Of a stretch of DNA of 6,526 nt, positions 1 to 3,812 are shown piece after piece; the first letter of the stretch is position 1; every line of letters begins with the position of its first letter. This DNA is from an uncultured Bacillaceae bacterium. Its GTDB lineage: Bacteria; Bacillota; Bacilli; Bacillales; Amphibacillaceae. The notes under the pieces are model-generated. The model made no database searches. It was given only the letters and a program-made list of their open reading frames with translations, and was not told where the DNA came from. The DNA lies in contig CALZEK010000082.1 in the NCBI GenBank assembly GCA_945639745.1, positions 1 to 6,526 of the forward strand, given 5' to 3'. Both the position numbers and the translations under genes were made by a program.

Positions 1-641
1 AACATCAGCGCTAAAATACTAAGCGTTAGTAACACTGTTCCTTTTAAATCCAAACGTTTTCTTTGTTGAGCTTTTGTTTCAGGCATTTTTAAATAACCTA
101 AAATAATTAAAAATAATGCAATTGGAATATTAATTAAAAACATCCACTGCCATGCACCTGTTAATTTTAAAATAACAGCACCTAAGTTTGGTCCAATTAC
201 TGCTGATAAACCATGCATTGCTCCTAAGAGGCCCAATGCTTTTCCTTGTTTATTTTTAGGCATTGTAGCTAAGATGTGCGAGCTACCAATAATAAAAATA
301 CCACCTCCACCAATCGCTTGAATAAATCTTGCTATTAACAGAAAAACAAAATTGGGACTAAGCGCTACAAGCAGTGAACCTAATCCAAATAATGCAATTT
401 CTATTATAAATAAACGACGCCGACCATAATTATCTGATAATTTACCTATAATAGGGACACTAATTGCTATACCTAAAGTATATAAAGTGATACTCCATGC
501 TCCCCAAGACGGAGATACACCAAATGATTCATAAATAATAGTTAAAGCTGTACTAATAATGCCATTATCAAGTCCAGCCATAAAAACACCAATCGTAAAT
601 AGAATAATTGGCCATTTTTGTGATTTATTTATTTTTTCCAA
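1..641 (-). CDS. DHA2-type MFS multidrug transporter, N-terminal part (3' end outside window)
   Basis: This frame is open for 213 codons and runs off the left edge. The product should be an integral membrane, proton-coupled drug exporter of the 14-helix DHA2 (EmrB/QacA-like) group; this is family knowledge, and the substrate is unknown. Visible signs are TM1 with the Asp-containing motif MAGLDNGIIS (residues 21-30), MFS motif A GKLSDNYGRRR (66-76), a glycine-rich motif C GLSAVIGPNLGAVI (144-157), and the WQWMFLINIPI stretch (164-174) typical of DHA2 TM6. The start is TTG (639-641): a GAGGG Shine-Dalgarno lies 6 nt upstream, and an in-frame TGA sits four codons upstream, so no earlier start is possible. 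The first in-frame ATG (residue 21) falls inside TM1. The gene is divergent from another MFS exporter and shares its upstream region. DHA1 membership is less likely given the motif set. Confidence 0.88.
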   Translation of the reverse strand, partial: MEKINKSQKWPIILFTIGVFMAGLDNGIISTALTIIYESFGVSPSWGAWSITLYTLGIAISVPIIGKLSDNYGRRRLFIIEIALFGLGSLLVALSPNFVFLLIARFIQAIGGGGIFIIGSSHILATMPKNKQGKALGLLGAMHGLSAVIGPNLGAVILKLTGAWQWMFLINIPIALFLIILGYLKMPETKAQQRKRLDLKGTVLLTLSILALM

Positions 642-647
642 TTTATT

Positions 648-652
648 CCCTC
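648..652 (-). promoter_or_regulatory. Shine-Dalgarno GAGGG deciding a TTG start
   Basis: Read on the minus strand, GAGGG is followed by AATAAA and then TTG at 641-639. It is the only RBS-like sequence near the start and supports TTG as the initiation codon of the left-edge transporter. Confidence 0.7.
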
Positions 653-675
653 ATTTATTTTATTTAAGTCTTTAA

Positions 676-681
676 ATTATA
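676..681 (-). promoter_or_regulatory. Candidate -10 box (TATAAT) for the left-edge MFS gene
   Basis: A perfect TATAAT on the minus strand lies 35 bp upstream of the TTG start. The -35 region at the usual spacing (about 699-704, TATAAA) is poor, so the promoter may be activator-dependent or the box may be a chance hit in AT-rich DNA. Confidence 0.4.
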
Positions 682-706
682 CTATACTCTTTTTAATTTT
701 TATAGC

Positions 707-742
707 AGATGAGCACATCTTTAGTTTTTTAATACAATGTGC
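707..742. promoter_or_regulatory. Inverted repeats between divergent MFS promoters, candidate operator
   Basis: Two overlapping dyads are visible. AGATG (707-711) and CATCT (716-720) flank AGCA. GCACAT (713-718) is also mirrored by ATGTGC (737-742) across 18 bp. Together they cover the region between the two divergent -10 boxes and span the -35/-10 spacer of the rightward promoter, where a repressor of drug exporters would be expected to sit. No regulator gene is in the window, so the role is inference. Confidence 0.3.
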
Positions 743-749
743 GTATAAT
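720..749 (+). promoter_or_regulatory. Candidate promoter of the MdtG/PmrA-like transporter
   Basis: A perfect TATAAT lies at 744-749, with a weak -35 (TTTAGT, 720-725) 18 bp upstream. Transcription would begin near 756, downstream of the GTG at 739, so that GTG could not be the start codon for a transcript made from this promoter. Confidence 0.45.
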
Positions 750-2001
750 TAATGCATATAGGTCGTTAACGGAAAGGTGTATTTTTATTTCTTATCAGAA
801 AAAACTTGTTCAACGTAATGTATCAATCATGTGGTTTGCAAACTTTTTTGTCGCTGCTAGCATGACAATGATTATGCCTTTTATTTCACTTTATATACAA
901 ACTTTTGGGGTGGAGTCAGATGCTTATATTCAAAAATGGTCTGGCCTTATTTTTGGAATAACATTTGTTACTGCTTTCTTTTTCTCTCCTATATGGGGAC
1001 GTTTTGGAGATAAGTATGGTAGGAAGAACATTTTAATTATTTCCGCATCAGGTTTAGCAGTTACAGTTTTACTCATGGGTTTTGCAAATTCTGTCCTAGA
1101 ATTATTTATCTTAAGATTTTTTATGGGTATTTTTACCGGTTTTATCCCCATGTCACAAGCCTTGATTTCTGTCCAAACGCCTAAAGAAATTGCAGGACGT
1201 ATTTTAGGTACCTTACAAACAGGTAGTGTTGCTGGAACACTTTTAGGCCCTTTACTTGGTGGAGTTCTTGCAGATTCGTTTGGTTATTCATTTACATTTA
1301 AACTTGTCTCCATTACTTTATTTACTTCAGCTTTTCTTGTTTTTTTTGGCGTGAAGGATATGCAAGCAATTATTTCTAATCCTGATCATGCTAAATTTTA
1401 TTCAAGAAAAGACGTTATATTGTATATTTTAAGAGATCCAATGCTTTTGATTGTCATGTTAATGTCAGCTCTTGTACAAATTGCTCATTTTAGTATTCAA
1501 CCTATTTTGCCACTTTATGTAGAAGATCTTCGCGGCTCTGTTCAAATTGCTCTTTATTCAGGGATGGCTTTTTCTATTGCAGGACTTGGAAATTTATTAA
1601 TGGCAAGAAGATGGGGGAAATTGGGAGATAAAATCGGGTATGTGAAAGTTATTATCACGCTTTTATTTCTTGTTGGACTTGTATACTTCCCACTTGCTTT
1701 TGTCACAGGGTTTGGACAATTACTTATTCTTAGATTTTTAATTGGACTCACATTAGGTGGGATTGATCCCGTAAGAGTAGCTTATATTAGAGAACGTGCC
1801 CCACTTGAAATGCAAGGTGAAGTCCTTGGATATAATACAAGCTTACGTTTTTTAGGTAATATTATTGGACCTGCTTTAGGTGGTTTTGTTGCAAGTGCTT
1901 TTGGATTTTCTGGTGTTTTCTTTGTAACCAGCGGTCTCTTAATTATCGGAGGTATTATTACGCTTATGATGTTTACTAAGAATAAAAGTTTTCAAAACTA
2001 A
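739..2001 (+). CDS. MdtG/PmrA-like MFS multidrug efflux transporter (DHA1, 12 TM)
   Basis: The product is an inner-membrane drug/proton antiporter. Its overall pattern closely resembles E. coli MdtG and pneumococcal PmrA as I remember them: MWFANFF (31-37) in TM1, MPFISLYI (46-53), motif A GRFGDKYGRK (87-96), LRFFMGIFTGFIP (125-137) with the conserved Arg126, motif C GSVAGTLLGPLLGG (162-175), and the second-half motif A copy GKLGDKIG (293-300). About 12 hydrophobic segments are spread over both halves with a polar loop near 205-230. Relatives are about 400 residues and begin just before the RN that precedes TM1. The 739 GTG would add about 16 odd residues, overlaps the promoter -10 region and lacks an RBS, so the real start is probably near 787 (an ATT codon) or the start is damaged. 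A DUF1450 gene follows after 33 bp, probably in the same transcript. The family call is firm; the substrate is unknown. Confidence 0.9.
   Translation: MRIINAYRSLTERCIFISYQKKLVQRNVSIMWFANFFVAASMTMIMPFISLYIQTFGVESDAYIQKWSGLIFGITFVTAFFFSPIWGRFGDKYGRKNILIISASGLAVTVLLMGFANSVLELFILRFFMGIFTGFIPMSQALISVQTPKEIAGRILGTLQTGSVAGTLLGPLLGGVLADSFGYSFTFKLVSITLFTSAFLVFFGVKDMQAIISNPDHAKFYSRKDVILYILRDPMLLIVMLMSALVQIAHFSIQPILPLYVEDLRGSVQIALYSGMAFSIAGLGNLLMARRWGKLGDKIGYVKVIITLLFLVGLVYFPLAFVTGFGQLLILRFLIGLTLGGIDPVRVAYIRERAPLEMQGEVLGYNTSLRFLGNIIGPALGGFVASAFGFSGVFFVTSGLLIIGGIITLMMFTKNKSFQN
771..777 (+). promoter_or_regulatory. Shine-Dalgarno GGAAAGG upstream of an ATT codon
   Basis: GGAAAGG (continuing as AGGTG, which also matches the anti-SD) is the only convincing RBS ahead of the rightward MFS gene. 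The codon at optimal spacing (9 nt) is ATT at 787-789; another ATT is at 781-783. Neither GTG (739) nor ATG (829) has an RBS. Confidence 0.5.
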
Positions 2002-2034
2002 CTTTTTACTATATACTTTAGATAATAAAATTTA

Positions 2035-2298
2035 ATGAAAGAATGTGATCATTTGGGAATTGTTATTGTTGATGTTTGTAGCGCAAATGCCATCACTTCA
2101 ATTAATATAGAAGGTATTATTGAGACAGAGTTTCCTGAAGTTGCTGTTTTAGTCAATCAATGCCTTTCTTACTGTGGTTTATGCGCAGCAAGTCCATATG
2201 CGCATGTTAATGGAAAATTAATTCATGGTAAAACTGTTGAAGAATGCCTTGATAATATAAAAGCAGCAATAAAAAAAGAACTTGCTATTTACGCTTAA
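2035..2298 (+). CDS. DUF1450 (YuzB-like) small cysteine-rich protein
   Basis: This 87-residue cytoplasmic protein resembles the DUF1450/YuzB family of Bacilli, whose function is not established. The family signature is visible: VDVCSAN near the N-terminus (Cys15), then QCLSYCGLC (42-50), giving Cys43-x3-Cys47-x2-Cys50, followed by VNGKLIHGKT (58-67) and a C-terminal helix. The cysteine layout and size recall thioredoxin-fold ferredoxin-like proteins, so metal or Fe-S binding is possible but is inference. There is no clear RBS before ATG 2035; TTG at 2053 is an alternative start that would keep Cys15. With only 33 bp after the MFS gene and no promoter visible, it is probably co-transcribed or translationally coupled. 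Its last codons form the left arm of the terminator hairpin. Confidence 0.85.
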   Translation: MKECDHLGIVIVDVCSANAITSINIEGIIETEFPEVAVLVNQCLSYCGLCAASPYAHVNGKLIHGKTVEECLDNIKAAIKKELAIYA

Positions 2299-2323
2299 AT
2301 GCGAAGTTAGCAAGTTCTTTTTT
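2272..2323. terminator. Bidirectional terminator, 16-bp perfect stem, between DUF1450 gene and ridA
   Basis: The arms at 2272-2287 and 2308-2323 are exact inverse complements (core GAACTTGCTA / TAGCAAGTTC flanked by A6 and T6). The 20-nt loop holds a small CGC/GCG inner stem and the DUF1450 stop codon. T tracts follow on both strands, so it can end the rightward MFS-DUF1450 transcript and the leftward ridA transcript. The left arm lies inside the DUF1450 coding sequence. Confidence 0.88.
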
Positions 2324-2328
2324 ATTCT

Positions 2329-2706
2329 TTATTTTTTATAAACAACAGCATCTATCTCTACCAACACATCTTTTGGCAAACGACTTACTTCTACTGTTGC
2401 TCGAGCTGGATATGGCTTTTCTAAATAACTACCATAGACTTCATTTACGACCGCAAAATCTTCCATTGAGCTTAAATAAATTGTAAATTTAACAACTTTT
2501 GAAAAATCTGTATTTGCTTCTGAAAGAATTGCTTGAAGATTATCCATGACTTGCACTGCCTGATTTTTTATACCTTCTGCAATTTCATTTGTTTTTGGGT
2601 TAATTGGTATTGCACCTGATAAATAAATAAAATCTCCCGCTTCAATCGCTTGAGAATATGGACCAATTGCAGCAGGCGCATTTTCTGTGTGTATTTCTTT
2701 TGACAT
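2329..2706 (-). CDS. ridA: RidA family enamine/imine deaminase (YjgF/YER057c/UK114)
   Basis: RidA proteins are small cytoplasmic trimers that hydrolyse reactive enamine/imine intermediates such as 2-aminoacrylate, released by PLP enzymes like threonine dehydratase, and so protect other PLP enzymes. The 125-residue length is standard. Near-signature stretches are visible: NAPAAIGPYSQA (9-20) with Tyr17, LSGAIPINPKTNEIAEG (29-45) with Ser30, and PARATVEVSRLPKDVLVEIDAV (100-121) with the active-site Arg102 and Glu117, equivalent to Arg105 and Glu120 of the E. coli enzyme. All key residues are present, so it should be active. The ATG at 2706 has an AGGAGG RBS (2715-2720) at 8 nt. The equivalent Bacillus subtilis gene is called yabJ. 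The neighbouring lysozyme gene is unrelated in function, and ridA has its own promoter. Confidence 0.96.
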   Translation of the reverse strand: MSKEIHTENAPAAIGPYSQAIEAGDFIYLSGAIPINPKTNEIAEGIKNQAVQVMDNLQAILSEANTDFSKVVKFTIYLSSMEDFAVVNEVYGSYLEKPYPARATVEVSRLPKDVLVEIDAVVYKK

Positions 2707-2743
2707 TATTAATTCCTCCTATAAATTAACATTTCCATTGTTC

Positions 2744-2752
2744 ATCATAACA
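2744..2752 (-). promoter_or_regulatory. Extended -10 promoter element for ridA
   Basis: On the minus strand TGTTATGAT matches the extended -10 form TGnTATAAT with one mismatch, about 38 bp upstream of the ridA ATG. It lies in the 67-bp gap after the lysozyme gene, where no terminator hairpin is seen, so read-through from that gene is also possible. Confidence 0.45.
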
Positions 2753-2773
2753 CTATAATCATATATTATATAA

Positions 2774-3397
2774 TTACTTCTTTGCAAATGCCTTTTGATA
2801 CTCCATCACATCTCTTGCATAATAGATATCACCATAACAAGCATCATATGCTTTTGCTTCTTTCCTCAAGCAAGTATAGATTGATTTATCTTCTGCTTTT
2901 GCATACATTTCTTGAGAAAATTTTATTGCAATTTCTTGACTAAAACTATCATTTCTATCTTTAACATAATTAGAAAAACCTATACCAAAGTTGTATGATT
3001 GAACAGCTAAACGTACATCGCCCTTTGCAGCTTTTAAGCTTTCAGAGAAGTATTTAACACCTTGCTCAATTGATTTTTCAGGATTATCGATACAACCTAT
3101 CTCACCACAATAACTCTCTGAAGATTGCATTGGATCATTTCCTCTTCCACCAGACTCTTGCATCATCATGGCAAGCAATGTATCTACATGTTTTTCCACT
3201 TTATATTCTTTAGCATATTTTTCAATTGTCGGTTGATGTTTTTTTACTTTTTGTGTTAAAAAAGGTTCTACTAAAACTGATTTCACAGTCGGTTTTGATT
3301 TTTCATTAACAAAATAGACAATACCAACTAATAATGAAACCATAAAAATAATAATCAATGTTATTTTAAACGTTATCTTTGAATATTTAGTATTCAT
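2774..3397 (-). CDS. Membrane-anchored lysozyme-like protein (PvaA/CwlT-type muramidase domain)
   Basis: This 207-residue protein has one N-terminal membrane segment (about 10-31) with lysines before it, indicating an uncleaved anchor or signal peptide. A linker (about 32-55) leads to a lysozyme-like domain (about 56-205) of the group seen in pneumococcal PvaA and the muramidase half of CwlT. Diagnostic parts are LLAMMMQESGG (74-84) with the probable catalytic Glu81, DPMQSSES (88-95), SIEQGVKYF (109-117), AVQSYNFGIGF (131-141) and YGDIYYARDVMEY (188-200). It should cleave the peptidoglycan glycan strand outside the membrane. Four cysteines (97, 102, 176, 187) lie in the outer domain and could form two disulfides. 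The ATG at 3397 has a TAGAGG RBS (3405-3410) 7 nt away. There is no NlpC/P60 domain, unlike full CwlT. The family is firm; its physiological role (wall turnover, division or defence) is not shown. Confidence 0.88.
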   Translation of the reverse strand: MNTKYSKITFKITLIIIFMVSLLVGIVYFVNEKSKPTVKSVLVEPFLTQKVKKHQPTIEKYAKEYKVEKHVDTLLAMMMQESGGRGNDPMQSSESYCGEIGCIDNPEKSIEQGVKYFSESLKAAKGDVRLAVQSYNFGIGFSNYVKDRNDSFSQEIAIKFSQEMYAKAEDKSIYTCLRKEAKAYDACYGDIYYARDVMEYQKAFAKK

Positions 3398-3430
3398 TAT
3401 AAAACCTCTAATCTTTTTACCCTTAATTCA

Positions 3431-3436
3431 ATTATA
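3431..3436 (-). promoter_or_regulatory. Candidate -10 box (TATAAT) for the lysozyme-like gene
   Basis: A perfect TATAAT on the minus strand lies 33 bp upstream of the ATG at 3397. The -35 region (about 3454-3459, TACAAA) is weak and lies within an inverted repeat, which suggests regulation. Confidence 0.5.
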
Positions 3437-3440
3437 ACGT

Positions 3441-3469
3441 TTAAGAACATAGTTTGTATATGTTTTTAA
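3441..3469. repeat. 29-bp imperfect inverted repeat at the lysozyme promoter, candidate operator
   Basis: TTAAGAACATA (3441-3451) and TATGTTTTTAA (3459-3469) are inverse complements at 10 of 11 positions, separated by GTTTGTA. The dyad covers the -35 region of the lysozyme-like gene's promoter and reaches to 4 bp from its -10 box. There is no T tract, so a protein-binding site is a better guess than a terminator. Confidence 0.45.
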
Positions 3470-3488
3470 CTTATCATTTAAAATTATA

Positions 3489-3503
3489 TTGTTTAATAAA
3501 CAA
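3489..3503. repeat. 15-bp perfect palindrome
   Basis: TTGTTTA and TAAACAA flank a single A. It lies between the small peptide gene's terminator and the lysozyme promoter. It may be a second binding site or simply AT-rich symmetry. Confidence 0.25.
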
Positions 3504-3504
3504 C

Positions 3505-3542
3505 AAAAAACTAGCGGAAGACAATTTGCTTCGACTAGTTTT
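3505..3542 (-). terminator. Terminator of the 51-residue peptide gene
   Basis: AAAACTAG (3507-3514) pairs with CTAGTTTT (3535-3542), and the inner GAAG (3517-3520) pairs with CTTC (3529-3532) with a small internal mismatch. On the minus strand the stem begins 7 nt after the stop codon at 3550 and ends in a run of T (3510-3505). The plus strand also has a T-rich tail, but no plus-strand gene ends here. Confidence 0.8.
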
Positions 3543-3549
3543 ATTATTT

Positions 3550-3705
3550 TTAAAGTTTATTTTCTCCACCAATTATAAAGTTAACCAACCCATCGAAAGC
3601 GCTTACATCTTGAGTAAATAAAAAAGTAGGCATCAAGAGTAATGCTACGGGGATTGCGATATATGAAGCTAATAACCTTAAAACTCCTTTACCTAGAATT
3701 CTCAT
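3550..3705 (-). CDS. Unrecognised 51-residue secreted or membrane peptide
   Basis: I do not recognise this protein. It begins at ATG 3705 with an excellent AAAGGAG RBS (3714-3720) 8 nt upstream, a sigma-A-like promoter before it and a terminator directly after it, so it looks like a complete single-gene unit. Residues 1-10 are basic (Arg2, Lys6, Arg10), 11-30 are strongly hydrophobic, and 31-36 end in DVSA, a good signal peptidase I site (Val at -3, Ala at -1). Cleavage would release FDGLVNFIIGGENKL, a 15-residue mildly amphipathic peptide with no cysteine. Without cleavage it would be a single-span membrane microprotein with a short outer tail. It could be a signalling peptide, a small membrane regulator, or a toxin- or bacteriocin-like peptide. 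No immunity, receptor, protease or exporter gene is adjacent; the nearest genes are the lysozyme-like protein and the SNF2 helicase. Confidence 0.72.
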   Translation of the reverse strand: MRILGKGVLRLLASYIAIPVALLLMPTFLFTQDVSAFDGLVNFIIGGENKL

Positions 3706-3735
3706 CTTTATCGCTCCTTTTTACTTTATAAGCTC

Positions 3736-3764
3736 ATTATATATTATCTGAATATTCAATACAA
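3736..3764 (-). promoter_or_regulatory. Sigma-A-like promoter of the 51-residue peptide gene
   Basis: On the minus strand TTGTAT (3764-3759), a 17-bp spacer and a perfect TATAAT (3741-3736) sit 30 bp upstream of the ATG. This is the best-formed promoter in the window. The spacer contains the 10-bp palindrome TGAATATTCA (3749-3758). Confidence 0.7.
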
Positions 3765-3773
3765 GCTTTTTTT

Positions 3774-3810
3774 AAAAAACATCCGAATTAAATTTAATTC
3801 GGATGTTTTT
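3774..3810. terminator. Rho-independent terminator after the SNF2 gene, perfect 36-bp palindrome
   Basis: Positions 3775-3810 form an exact palindrome centred at 3792/3793: AACATCCGAATTAAA mirrored by TTTAATTCGGATGTT, with A5 and T5 at the ends. It starts 2 nt after the helicase stop codon and ends in a T tract on the minus strand. It could also work in the other direction. Confidence 0.85.
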
Positions 3811-3812
3811 AA

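Noticed and set aside
777..818. Short GTG frame of 13 codons just before the MdtG/PmrA-like coding region, a possible leader peptide
   Set aside because: The GTG overlaps the only Shine-Dalgarno and has no RBS of its own. No attenuator hairpins follow it.
930..1151. Minus-strand open frame of 73 codons inside the MdtG/PmrA-like gene
   Set aside because: It is antisense to a clear transporter coding region, has a low-complexity basic composition, and has no RBS or promoter of its own.
1554..1751. Minus-strand open frame of 65 codons inside the same transporter gene
   Set aside because: It is antisense to conserved MFS sequence with no family resemblance and no expression signals.
2753..2773. 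TA-rich symmetry (ATATTATATA) between the lysozyme-like gene and ridA as a terminator
   Set aside because: It lacks a GC-containing stem and a following T tract; it is simple AT-rich DNA.
3398..3812. Structured RNA or riboswitch in the longest intergenic stretch
   Set aside because: The region is explained by the small peptide gene, its promoter, two terminators and short dyads. I see no known riboswitch, 6S-like or T-box pattern.
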